64,000 bases of DNA from Aspidapion aeneum (lineage: Eukaryota; Arthropoda; Insecta; Coleoptera; Brentidae): contig OY755039.1 of the NCBI GenBank assembly GCA_963576565.1, positions 69,940,886 through 70,004,885 of the forward strand, in the 5' to 3' direction. Positions 10,638-20,399 of this stretch are shown piece after piece. The notes under the pieces are model-generated. The model had not been told where the DNA came from, did no database searches, and worked only from the letters and a program-made list of their open reading frames with translations. The translations under genes were made by a program, and so were the position numbers. Each line of letters opens with the position of its first letter. The stretch's first letter is position 1.

Positions 10638-11569
10638 TTAAACGATATCCGATTTATTTCTCCATGAATTATGTCTATCTGTAAAACCTAACCACTTAAC
10701 AAAGTATTGCTCCAGTTTATTACACTTCCTTTTCTTAATAATTTTCTCCACTAAATATATTGATGGCACGCTGGTTTTCTGTAGCTCCATTTCATAAAAA
10801 GCGCCAAGTATAGGTTCTCCATCAAAACTTTCTATTTCATAAGTGGGTGGATTCGTTATATTTACTTTTACAATTTTAAATTGTTCCGCTGACCACGATG
10901 GTGTGTACCTTTTTCAAAAATTGACCTATATTTGCTTATACGAACTACGTCTCCAACTTTGAATTTAATTTTTTTAGGTACAATTTTTATATTTTCAAAT
11001 GCGGTAATTCTAGTGGTGGGTTTCACATCAATTGGTCTCATTTTAATAGTTGTGTGAACTGTTTTATTATATTTATCAACAACATCCTGTAAAATATGAA
11101 ACCACTTATAGCTTCCTAATGTAGAGAATTCTTTATAAAGATTTGTTTTTAAAGTTTTGATTACTCTTTCCACAATGGCTGCCTTCTTTACACTATATGT
11201 GTGGTAGTGATTTACAGACTTCTTTTTCATAAGTGCTTGGAAGTGTTTATTAAAAAATTCCGTTCCTTGATCAGATTGTATGTTATGGGGGTAATAACCA
11301 GCTTGCTTAAAAACATCCCGCATTGCTGCACATATTTCAAGTCCTGTTTTATTTTTTATTGGTCTAGCCCAGACAAATTTAGAAAAGCAATTTATGCATA
11401 CTAAAATGTATCTATACCTCAAATTATATTTTGATAATTGTTGTATTTCAGCTAAATCAATCTGCCATAGATCCTTAAAACCTTTTATTAAGGTTTTTCT
11501 TCGCAGGAAATTTTTCCTTGCAGGTTTATATAGCTCATTAACCACTTGAACTTTTTGCTCACTAGCCAT
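10638..11569 (-). pseudogene. Polinton integrase (retroviral type) with C-terminal chromodomain, one frameshift
   Basis: The DDE integrase that inserts Polinton DNA, giving 6-bp duplications. The ATG is at 11569. Catalytic residues are visible in order: D in WQIDLAEI (about residue 38), D in IQSDQGTEF (about residue 99), E in AAIVERVIKTLK (about residue 135). An SH3-like segment KVGDVVRISKYR lies near residue 207. The first frame stops at 10868 because of a single-base loss near 10908. The other frame continues to a stop at 10638-10640 and carries a chromodomain-like end (YLVEKIIKKRK, YFVKWLGF, NSWRN). The catalytic core itself looks intact. Confidence 0.9.
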
Positions 11570-11646
11570 CTTTAAAATAAATACTTTATTTTTTCAATTC
11601 AAATGGGTGTATGATATTCTATGCGTCCATCTGACCAAATTATTGG

Positions 11647-12033
11647 TTACAAAGCGGATTCAAGTGGCTGATGTTTCAAACCTTTTCTTTCTATGGCACT
11701 CAATCTCCCATGTAAATTTAACAATAGTTTACCACTTGTCGATTGTTGCGTTTTTATCTTTTCTAAATTGGTTTTTACTGCATCAACAGATTCTGCTATA
11801 GCTAGCTTTAGTTCTTCAACTAGGTTGTTTATACGATTTTCCAGAAAGTCTAGATTGATAGCGTCTTTATGATCTACAGCATCTGCTATATTACATAAAC
11901 GTTTGTTCTCAATGTCGAAATCATTTTTAGCGGTCAACTTCAAACCATTACCCTTCAATCCTTTTATACATGTAATTTTGGAAGTTTTTTTTATACGACC
12001 AAACTTGTCAATCGTGTTCTTTACACCTCCCAT
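11647..12033 (-). CDS. Polinton fibre-like or attachment-like ORF, about 129 aa, function unproven
   Basis: The likely start is the ATG at 12033; the frame is open 12 codons further upstream. Residues 20-65 contain GNGLKLTAKNDFDIENKRLC followed by NIADAVDHKDAINLDFLE. A D-I-x-N-K-R-L-x-N-[VI] turn with an aspartate-alanine repeat is also typical of tail-fibre and spike repeats of phages and DNA viruses. The rest (about 66-129) is a predicted coiled coil (VEELKLAIAESVDAV). It lies between the integrase and the next conserved ORF, all on the minus strand. Assignment as a fibre is an inference from motif shape. Confidence 0.55.
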   Translation of the reverse strand: MGGVKNTIDKFGRIKKTSKITCIKGLKGNGLKLTAKNDFDIENKRLCNIADAVDHKDAINLDFLENRINNLVEELKLAIAESVDAVKTNLEKIKTQQSTSGKLLLNLHGRLSAIERKGLKHQPLESAL

Positions 12034-12079
12034 GTTAGATAGTAACTGAACAATATATGCTACAATCAAAAAGTGAGTC

Positions 12080-13132
12080 CTAATATATAACTCCTTCTTC
12101 TCTTAATTCTTCAATTATAGACAAAATTTCACCATCATGACCGGTATGCCCAGCCATTTTTGAGCTCCATAATAATCGCAAGCGACTAACTTCTAACTAA
12201 ATTCTTTAGCAGTATTCCAGTATACATAGTTTACTTTATTATTATTGAATTTTTTGAGATTTGAAATTTTATTTCTGGTAATACCAGAACCTTCTTTACT
12301 TCTACCATGTTTCGGTGTTAGAAGTGATTTTATAAAATTTGTAAATTTTACAGATCGGCTGGTATTTACCCCATATATTTTATTATATTCATTGTAATAG
12401 GCATTTGACAAATTAAGTATTTGCTTATAATCGCTGAGTGCTTTTGGGCTAATGTCACCAATGTTTGATACACTTGGTTTTTAAAAAAATAACAAATCGT
12501 ATAAATCACGATGAGCAGAAAATGCCCCAATCATATTTTTTTTACGCCAAAGAGTTATTAGTTTATCTGGAAATTTTATATATGGTGTCATAGATAGATG
12601 GGTTTGATTTAAGCCCCTCCATATAGATTGTAGATATAGAATTTAAATCTTCCCCTATCTCTTGTCTCAGTGATTCATCCATAGCTTCATTGTTGACACT
12701 CTTTTTAGGTGATAAATGAGAACTTGCATCTGCATTAAATGATTTTTGACTTTGATTAGAGTATGAAGATATTGGTGTATCCGGCAAGGGTGATGAAGCT
12801 GAGAGGTAAGATCCATGATGAGATTTATTTCCACCATCACCATCTTCCGAATCATCAACCATAACATTGGCTGCAACTCTCTTTGCTTTTTTTGCTTCCA
12901 CAGCTATCAAAGGTGTTGCTATATTACTACTTGTCCTTTTTACAATTGCTGTATTTTTAAAATTTTCTGAAATTTTTGACAATGGTTTTGAGATGGGTTC
13001 ATAAAATTTCTCAAGATTTGTTTGATTTTGCGACTCTTCATTTTTTAAAAATTTAAATTTTGTTCTTATTGCATCAGTCATAGCAACAAGATCACGTTTT
13101 AAATCGATCGACTGATCGATCGAATTTGACAT
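12080..13132 (-). pseudogene. Conserved arthropod Polinton protein of unknown function, broken
   Basis: Starts at the ATG at 13132 (MSNSIDQSIDLK), a better start than the upstream one at 13192. Residues 1-60 form an N-terminal helix pair, then comes a long Ser-rich acidic linker (DDSEDGDGGNKSHH region). Beyond a disruption near 12565-12600 the other frames show IKFPDKLITLWRKKNM, DYKQILNLSNAYYNEYN and PKHGRSKEGSG. The C-terminus contains RLRLLWSSKMAGHTGHDGE and IIEELREEGV before a stop at 12080-12082. In-frame stops occur near 12480 and 12192. I recognise the arrangement from arthropod Maverick-derived hypothetical proteins; no activity is known to me. Confidence 0.72.
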
Positions 13133-13195
13133 ATTTACAAATAAGATGTTTGCAGTTGTTCGTTCTAAAAGCAAAAAGTTGTTGCTACACATTTA

Positions 13196-13878
13196 TTAAA
13201 CATATATGTAACTATCAAATCCTTTTCTATAACTGCCATTGTTTAAATCTGCATCTTTAACAATAACTAAAAAACCATATTTACCGTCCCAACATTTTCC
13301 ACAGATTTCTTGAAACTTAGTAAAAGTAAAGTCTGGAGAAACGTGATCTGAAAAAATATGTCGCAGATTAATTTCATCTTGTTTAAATACTATTATGATA
13401 TTTGAATTATCTCGAACTAGCTGTTTTGGTACTCTAGAGTAAGTCTGTGCTAGGTAAAAACAATCTATATTTTTAGGCCTCCCCATACTGTAGTATGATT
13501 TTATTACACTCTGACCATCGCAAATTACATCATCGAAAATAAATATCGAATTTGGTTTTGCCTCAGATGGTGGTATAACGCAGAATGTATCATTAAATTT
13601 GTAGTATCCAAGCCCCTCAATTGGCGATAAAATTTGCTTTAAAAGTTCATATTTTGATTGAAATATATATAAACATTTTCAAATTTTAATCCTAGTGGGT
13701 GTGTAATAAGAGTGATAAGCACATTGGTTTTACCACAATTACAATTTGATGGCCCAATTATTAATCCACGTATGGAATTGGGTAGTAAAGATCCATAACG
13801 TTGATATGTAATACCACAACCCGTCTTTTCATCCCAATTTATAATTGAGATTCTGTCTTGTTGCTGCACTATGCGCAT
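13196..13878 (-). pseudogene. Polinton packaging ATPase (FtsK/HerA, A32-like), broken
   Basis: P-loop NTPase that would drive genome packaging. The start is the ATG at 13878. The Walker A motif near residue 41 reads GPSNCNCGKTN: a 6-bp tandem duplication has added Asn-Cys inside the usual GPSxCGKT loop. Walker B is IFIFDD in the middle part (near 13530-13545). The C-terminal half has the expected CFYLAQTYSRVPKQLV and RDNSNIIIVFKQ motifs. A frameshift near 13650-13660 separates N- and C-terminal halves. It is divergent from the capsid genes, with only about 60 bp between the two start codons, so they probably share a promoter region. Confidence 0.87.
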
Positions 13879-13938
13879 TTTTATATGAACTATCTTTTAG
13901 TATTTAAGCTGACTTGTATTTATATCAAAATCAGTTCG

Positions 13939-14388
13939 ATGTCATCTATCAACAGAAAAAGTTCAGTAAAAAAGGGGCGAGGCGTATTTAATTCACTTTT
14001 AAATAAACTTCCTATAGAATTACACATCCCGGGTTATCAATATTGTGGTCCTGGAACTAAACTAAAGACAAGATTAGCGAGAGGTGATCCTGGAATAAAT
14101 GCACTAGATAGAGCCTGCAAAAAACACGATATCAGTTACTCTATTAATTTGGATAATTTAGAAAAAAGACACAAAGCTGATCGCGAACTAGAAGAAAGTG
14201 CGTGGCAAGTTGTTAAATCAAAAGACGCTGGAATAAAAGAGAAGGCTGCTGCTTACTTTGTTACAAATTCAATGAAAGTTAAGCGAAGATTTGGAATAAG
14301 GTTAAAAAAGATAAAATCGAAAACCCGAAAGGTGGCTTTTGGGTCTGCGATATGTCGAACGTTCAAACAAAAATTAAATCGATCTTGA
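13939..14388 (+). CDS. Parvovirus VP1-type phospholipase A2-like virion protein
   Basis: Start chosen at the ATG at 13939 (MSSINRKS); an upstream in-frame ATG at 13858 overlaps the divergent ATPase. Residues 30-75 show the calcium loop YCGPGT, then DPGINALDRACKKHDISYS with the catalytic His-Asp pair. This is the compact PLA2 fold known from parvovirus VP1 unique regions, where it opens endosomal membranes. A basic tail follows (KVKRRFGIRLKKIKSKTRK). The last residues may be out of frame, because the next ORF overlaps by 37 bp. Its position at the head of the capsid cluster supports a virion role. Catalytic residues appear intact. Confidence 0.82.
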   Translation: MSSINRKSSVKKGRGVFNSLLNKLPIELHIPGYQYCGPGTKLKTRLARGDPGINALDRACKKHDISYSINLDNLEKRHKADRELEESAWQVVKSKDAGIKEKAAAYFVTNSMKVKRRFGIRLKKIKSKTRKVAFGSAICRTFKQKLNRS

Positions 14389-14672
14389 ATCAAAATAAAG
14401 GGAAATTTCAAGATATTTCAAAAATTTCAAAAATTGCTTTGATCGCAGCGCGTAAGCATTTAAAAGCTTCTGGTGGAAAAAAGAAGATTAAAACCCCAAG
14501 AGTAATTCCCATTCCTAAAATGGGGGGTATTTTACCAATTTTTGCGGGGTTATCCGCCCTAGGATCATTAGCGGGTGGCGCTGCTAGTATAGTTAACAGA
14601 TATCATTTATATGCCAATCCAACCAGAGGGTCGTCAGTTTATCGACAACATTACACTAAGGATCGTGGATGA
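14352..14672 (+). pseudogene. Minor-capsid/core-like basic protein with Gly/Ala hydrophobic helix, 3' end fused
   Basis: Residues 1-55 are Lys-rich; residues 56-88 contain PRVIPIPKMGG followed by a hydrophobic, glycine-rich segment (IFAGLSALGSLAGGAASIV). Such a basic plus membrane-active segment is found in adenovirus pVI/pX-like minor proteins of Polintons and adintoviruses. Homology seems to end near 14605, where the sequence joins the tail of a penton-like gene. The last 20 or so codons are therefore probably not native. Confidence 0.68.
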
Positions 14673-14739
14673 TAGAGGAAAGCTCATTAATTTTCAAGGA
14701 GAAAAAATAATTGTAAAACTAGAGCTTAAAAGGTTATAA
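14611..14739 (+). pseudogene. C-terminal remnant of a penton-like (single jelly-roll) protein
   Basis: Forty-two codons in a frame different from the preceding ORF, with IDNITLRIVDDRG, LINFQGEKIIVKLELK and then the stop. This is the last beta strand pair of the Polinton penton-like family as I know it. The N-terminal roughly 80% is missing, consistent with a deletion whose junction lies near 14600-14611. Confidence 0.55.
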
Positions 14740-14744
14740 CGAAA

Positions 14745-14945
14745 ATGGGTTATTGTTATCATCATCACAGCTATCCAGTGTCGCAAAAAAAAGATGTTAA
14801 GACTTATATTCCAAATAAAAACCGATGCAGAAGCAGTAGAAAAACCATTCATGTTAAAGACTTGTCAAGAGAAAGATCTAAATTGTCCACAGAAGAAAAA
14901 GTGTTTTTGAAATCACTTGGTTTACATTTAAAAAGAGCTGTTTAA
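14745..14945 (+). CDS. Small basic Polinton ORF, 66 aa
   Basis: Lies 5 bp after the penton remnant and 1 bp before the capsid ORF. It is His/Lys/Arg-rich in the first half and ends EEKVFLKSLGLHLKRAV, an ending (FLxSLG followed by a basic tail) I have seen on small ORFs upstream of capsid genes in insect Mavericks. The role is unknown; it could be a DNA-condensing or capsid-cementing peptide. It is intact. Confidence 0.6.
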   Translation: MGYCYHHHSYPVSQKKDVKTYIPNKNRCRSSRKTIHVKDLSRERSKLSTEEKVFLKSLGLHLKRAV

Positions 14946-14946
14946 A

Positions 14947-16172
14947 ATGATTTCAACTAGTGAAAAGTTAGAAGCATTTAATGAACCAATTTTTGAGAAT
15001 TCAATTATAAGTCTGGAAGAGCATAGTTATAAACCCTATGGAACACCATCTTTTAAAAACTCAGATGAAAGTCGTATCCCAATTCAATTTCAAGATCTAA
15101 TTTTGGATGTTTCCGAAAGTTATATTTATATAGAAGGAAAATTTGCACCAAGTGATGCATCTAAAAGATGCTACTTATCAAATAATGCTCTTGCTTTTTT
15201 ATTCGAAGAAATTCGGTATGAAATGGGTGGTGAACAAATTTGCGTTGTTCGAAAACCAGGAATTACTTCAGCACTAAAAACCATTGTTTCATTTGGAAGT
15301 AGTCAAGAAAAGCTTCTTTCAACATACGGTTGGGTTTTAACAGAAGCCAATCAATGCATATTGGACAAAACAAGTCATGTATTTAGTGGTAGACTCCCAT
15401 TAAAATACTTGATGGGATTTGCAGAGGACTATGGAAGGGGCATTTTTAATCAAAAACAAGAACTGATTCTCGTAATAGCACACACCTTCAATAATTGTTA
15501 TATTGGTGAAGTTGATGCGGAAATCTCCATAGATAAAATCGAATGGAAAATCCGGCACATAATTCCAGAGGATCGTCAAAGGATTAAAATTCTATCTAAA
15601 ATTAATAAGGGTGGTAATAATGTTAATATCAAAGCTGCCTATCGCATGTGGGACCTGTATGAACTGCCTCTTCTTCGGAGCACAGCTTCTGATACGTGGG
15701 CAGTAAGAAGTAGTACGAATTTGGAAAAACCACGATACATTATTATTGGATTTCAAAAGACTGAAAATTGCAATGCCAGAGACAAAGATGCCACAGAATT
15801 TATCTCTGCTGATTTGGCTGATATTAGATTATATATTAATTCGATAGTTTTCCCCTATGAGAGGTGGAGTCTCGATTTTTCAAAAAGATTATGCGGTCCT
15901 GCCTACTATGCATATCAACATTTTCAAAGCAGTTACTATGGAAAAACATGTAATGAACCAATGCTTGATTTAAATAGTTTTATTCAAAACCCATTAATTG
16001 TTATTGATGCTTCGCATAACAAGATTCAATAACCTCATCAACAGTGGATATTAAATTGGAATTTAACACCAGAAAATCTAAATTTCCAAATGATGTAAAA
16101 GTGTATGCTTTACTTATTCATGATTCCCTAATTTCCTATAATATTCTAAATGGTACTGTAACAAGGGGTTAA
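14947..16172 (+). pseudogene. Polinton capsid protein (probable double jelly-roll major capsid), late frameshift
   Basis: The ATG at 14947 opens a 361-codon frame. The first half (about 25-170) has strands SRIPIQFQDLILDV and SESYIYIEGKF, then FLFEEIRYEMGGEQI and SGRLPLKYLMGFAEDYG. The second half (about 195-350) has KIEWKIRHI, RMWDLYELPLL, WAVRSSTNLEKPRYIIIGFQ and a YPYERW-like turn. Two similar strand-rich halves suit a double jelly roll. The frame stops at 16032; a one-base shift near 16022-16030 opens a further 45 codons to the stop at 16170-16172 containing VKVYALLIHDSLI. Length is short for a Polinton major capsid, so a related minor capsid role is possible. Confidence 0.72.
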
Positions 16173-17029
16173 TTTCAATGTAATTTTATTTATAATATTT
16201 TTGAATGTATTTTAATGATTTAAATGAAAATAAATGTTTTGAATTTTGTATTTTAAAATGAGTTAGATATAAATATATTTTTCTTAAATAAAGTTTAAAT
16301 AAAACACATTTTATAGAACACTATTTGTTTTTATATTTTTATACTTATGATTAAGCTATAACAAATTTGAATACTCAATTGCACACCTATTCACATAATA
16401 AAACTGATAAAACACATATTTATTTGGAGAATAGATGGTAAATTATTCAATTAAAATAAGTGTAGTCTCCAAACTAATAAAGCTATTACAAAAATAATTC
16501 ATTCCATCGATTCAACAAACATATCCAAACAAATTTTATCATATAAAATTTTTTGGAAAAGTTTAATTTTTGGAGATATTTACATAATAAAACAAATAAA
16601 AACACATTTTGTCAAGTGGGGTAGATGTCTAATCAGTTACAAATGGGTGTAGCTTCTAAACTAATAAGGCTATTACAAAAATAATTATTTCAATCGATTA
16701 ATCAAGAATGCGTTGACAATTTTTATCATATAAAAATTTTTGCTGAACTTTAATTTTAGGAGATAATGACATAATAGCCCAATTAAAATTGTTACTATTT
16801 TAATTAAATTGATCATAACTGTTAAAATAATATTAATATCACAATAAAATTTTAACAGATCGAAAGCTAACCTATTTTCTCACAATTTTTATCTCTTAAA
16901 AATTTTCAATTAAGACGCTACTTTACAAGTTATTAAGAAAAAACGTTTATTTTAAGACATAAAAAAAATTACAAGTCTCAATTTTAATTGATACTTAAAA
17001 AAAAAAACCTATTGGACCCCCCCAACAAG
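16173..17029. repeat. Non-coding block with about 187-bp tandem repeat between capsid and polymerase genes
   Basis: Two imperfect copies start at 16396 and 16584 and a partial third at 16770, each beginning CATAATA and containing AAGCTATTACAAAAATAATT-like and TTTTATCATATAAAA segments. Poly(A) signals for the capsid gene occur near 16225 and 16288. No ORF is seen. It lies between convergent genes and directly after the truncated polymerase. Confidence 0.65.
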
Positions 17030-19175
17030 CTTCATGCAACTCATTTGGATAATACACATCTACTTCAAGAATGTATCCTATGGGACTGTCATCTGGTACA
17101 TTATGAATATTTAAATTTATCATTTCTTCTTGTGAGAGCCATTTAAAACCTTTTGTGGGTAGTGGTTGTGACATACTATGCCCATATAAATTTGTTGCAT
17201 CCAAATACATTATAAAGGATGACTTTATACTTGACATAATTTGGAAGGTACTTATTATTTGCTATATGCATTCTATTAACACATTGACTAACACCCCCTC
17301 GAATCCCTTTTTTAAAGAAATGAATCATGTTAATTTCAGTCAATAGCTCTAATTCTACTTCTGTCATTCTAAGCATACAATCAAATGATAATGATGGCAA
17401 AGTGTAATATTGAGCTGGATCTAGGTTATAAGTCTTGAAAGAATTTCTTCGAAATGCTTCAAAAACATCAGTTAAAATTAAAACATCAGTTTTCAAATAT
17501 AAATCCGAATAGTCTCCTAAAGTTTTACAATTAAATAGACTCCATACTTTTTTCCCTCTATCATATTCCAAATCTGTAATATGCTGATCATTTAGATCAT
17601 CGAAGAATTGGTTTTTAGTGGGTAAATTAGTAACGTCTAATTTGTCTAAGTTAGAGATAAATCCTTATGGAAACACACCTTTTTGTCTCATTAAACTAAA
17701 TTCTTCTTCTGTGTATGTATGTAAAATGTTTGTGTGTTTCTAAAAAGGAGTCTGAATCTAAACCTTTACTTAACTTATCCAGGGATGCAGCTAAAAATTT
17801 GTAGCTATCTATAAATCTTAGACGTAGATATTTTTTTATGATTTTTCCTTCAGAATTCATGTAATCATGTACATATATGGATTTTGTAAATGAAATATAT
17901 TTTTCCTTGTTTTCTGCAGTAACATCTATTTTATCGCCATGATAACACAATTCCTTAATAAACATGTGACAATCATAACCACTTAGATTGTGAAAAATTA
18001 TTGGAATGAAATTTGGTAATTGATGTTGTAAGTTACAAGTTGAATGTGCAGCTAAAAATCTTTTTTTCCCGTTATATGACAATGATCGGTTACTTTTTTA
18101 TCAAATAAGTTAAAAGGTTTACCACAAATTCCACATTTGTCACATGTTTCCACTATGTTTCTTTCTTCCGGTGTTAGTGGTGTCATTGGGACTATATCTC
18201 ATAAATAATTATTCTGAACCTCTCTAAGATCACGTTCAATACATGGTACAAATTCTTCTGCTGCGCTTGAACCCCGGAATAATTTAAATTTTGTTAAATC
18301 ATCATTAAATGAACATTTAATTAGGTATGCAAATGAATATGGTTTATGTATGGTATTTTTGACTGTGAAAGAATTTAATGGATCTTGTTCACAACCTGCC
18401 ATTGGTTGCAAAATTGATTCAAAGTCAGCATACACTACAAAGGGAACTGTTAGCTGTTCTTCATAATTTTCGAACTTTAACATGTTTTCTTGTGTTGTTT
18501 TTCCAAATCTATCAGTTTTTAAATCTGTAGATGGGGTTATCGCGTAAATTTGCCCACAGTCATATTTTTGATAAAATATTAGTTTTTCTGCTGTTATAAA
18601 GTATACTAAACAACCATCGCAAAAATAAAGTCTACGTTTCGACATTGATATTTGATTGGAAACCAAAGCTGAAAGATTTTTTATCCAACAATAATGTGTT
18701 CTATTACAATCGCTATTACATTCATGAGTTTCTTCTTTAATTTTACAATCTTTACTTATGATTAATAAGTTTATGTGAGTGTCAAGTTTTCTCTTGGAAT
18801 AGCGAAGTGGGCCAACAACTTCATATTGAATTTTTTTATTTTCAAATTTGGTTTCCAATGTATACACATTAATTGAAATATTATTGTTTTGTTCAAACCT
18901 AGATATATCAGTCAATTTAACCGGCATTTCCATACCTGCAAGATTTAAAACTGTAGAATAATGGGGGTAGGAAGAAACTCTGTCTACATGAAGTGCAACT
19001 GGGTATAAAGCTGATGTAACAGCCCATGCAAAACATGCATTATCCTGATTTTTTATATTCACTAGAGCATGTTTAGATTCAATGAATTTGGGTAACTTGA
19101 AGTATGAATTGCCCCCAATAGGGCGAAACTTGTTAATGTTGATTTCCAAGTGTAATATATGTTGTAAAGTCCAAC
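17030..19175 (-). pseudogene. Protein-primed DNA polymerase B (pPolB), exon 2, truncated
   Basis: Follows the intron at 19176-19280. In order: N-terminal region with DNACFAWAVTSALYP, a Cys/His-rich segment (CNSDCNRTHYCW near 18700), exonuclease motif I VVYADFESIL (near 18430), a zinc-binding CDKCGICGKPF...DHCH segment (18040-18160), exonuclease II FHNLSGYDCHMFIKEL, YSDLYLKTDV (exonuclease III region), GIRGGVSQC and the polymerase A motif YLDATNLYGHSMS (near 17190). It stops at YYPNELHE. The polymerase B and C motifs, including the DTDS metal site, are absent, so it cannot polymerise. Frameshifts or stops lie near 18200, 18080, 17700 and 17235. Confidence 0.92.
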
Positions 19176-19280
19176 CTGTAAATAAATTAAAATATTATTA
19201 ATTAAACAACGATATTTAAAAAATGTTTCACTGATTATTATTAAACAAAAATTACTTATTTTACTAATGAGTAATCTTAC
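19176..19280 (-). other. Intron in the Polinton polymerase gene (105 bp)
   Basis: Donor GTAAGATTAC after ...GATTCTG and acceptor TTTATTTACAG before GTTGGACTTT (minus strand). Splicing joins codons in phase 1 and links FMERDS-type and GWTLQHILHLE-type sequence, restoring homology to the family. Stops in the intron make read-through impossible. Confidence 0.8.
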
Positions 19281-19891
19281 CAGAATCTCGCTCCATAAAC
19301 TCGCTCGCTTGGGAAATTATTTTATCCATAAAAAACATAAATATTATCCAAATCAGAGGCATCACACACTATTTTATTATTTGTGTTAAATGATTTATCA
19401 GCTAGGGTTTCTTTTGATTGGTGAAGAAACGTTGCAAATAATTCCATATTAATTTTTATTGAGGTGTGTTTTGCTATATTTTCTTTTACTAATGTTAGAC
19501 ATTTGGGTTTTATCTCATAAAAAAACCTTCTGTAGCCTTTTTGCTGAGTTTCTGAAGCAATTCTATAACTTGCTATTCTGCATTTAAGACCACTTCTTAC
19601 CACACATACACCATTGGAGTATGGTGCACATGAGTTATTTTTATGTTGAAGTGTTCTACAATGAGCAAAAAATTTATCTTTGGGTATGAAAATTTTGCAT
19701 TCTCTACACATTTCCAATTGTTTATCACTATCTTTATCAACTTTTAAACTAGCTATTTTTCTTTTCTTTAATGGTTGCTCATTGATATTATCATCATTAT
19801 GTTTATAATTGCAAGCTGTTTTATCATGTCTAACCATATTATATTTTCGAGTAAAACTTTTGTCACATTTTGAACACTTCAACATGGTCAC
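19281..19891 (-). pseudogene. pPolB exon 1: N-terminal zinc-finger region
   Basis: The ATG is at 19891. Residues 5-27 are a C2H2/C2HC finger (CSKCDKSF...MVRHDKTAC); a second finger-like unit follows (CRECKIF...HCRTLQHKNN). Residues 95-185 carry the family sequence SGLKCRIASYRI, MELFATFL and KSFNTNNKIV. A one-base shift near 19325-19335 separates the first frame from the frame that reaches the splice donor at 19281. Fingers fused to a protein-primed polymerase may bind the inverted arms or the terminal protein; this is inference. Confidence 0.8.
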
Positions 19892-20086
19892 TTTACTTGT
19901 TACACCTTAAATTATTTATTTATTAGGTGTTTTCATCAACACCTCTGTTTTAACCACTATGTTTTTTTTATGCCCGTTGTGGGTTTTATAACAGACACCC
20001 CACTCCACCTCATTTTCTTCAGCTGTATCTGATAACTCTCAAATATATTTTTTTTGATCATAATTCACAGCAAAATCTAAATAGTT
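19892..20086. other. Promoter-side spacer of the polymerase gene
   Basis: Shared upstream region of the polymerase (minus strand) and the zinc-binding gene (plus strand). No ORF is seen. It leads into a receptor-site cluster starting at 20087. Confidence 0.4.
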
Positions 20087-20377
20087 TGACCTTGAACAAA
20101 ATTTACAGCCAAATGTATTATTTTTTAATTTATTTTTGGTTTTGCAAAATATTCTCAAGGTGACATTGACCTTCATTTAACCTTGAACAAGATTGATGAG
20201 CAATTACATCTTTAACCTTGGAAAAAATTATACACTGACCTTCATTTAACCTTGAACAAGACTGATGAGCAATTACATCTTTAACCTTGGAAAAAATTGT
20301 CAAGGACACACACTGACCTTGGTATAACCTTGCAATGGGTATAAATATTTTACTCCTCATTTGGCAAACACTCATTC
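20087..20377 (+). promoter_or_regulatory. Compact promoter: receptor-type sites, 69-bp tandem repeat, TATA box, initiator
   Basis: An exact TGACCTTGA at 20087, then two almost identical 69-bp units (from 20167 and 20236), each with TGACCTTCA, TAACCTTGA and TAACCTTGG. TATAAATA at 20340-20347 is followed 32 bp later by the arthropod initiator TCATTC at 20372-20377. The TATA-to-initiator distance is ideal. The gene starting at 20400 would have a leader of about 25 nt. Confidence 0.72.
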
Positions 20378-20399
20378 TTGCTCGATTTGTCTGCCTATA

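Noticed and set aside
12667..12876. Met/Leu-rich 69-codon ORF
   Set aside because: It is a shadow of the conserved Polinton gene in another frame.
20130..20375. 81-codon minus-strand ORF with an internal repeat
   Set aside because: It is the complement of the 69-bp promoter repeats.
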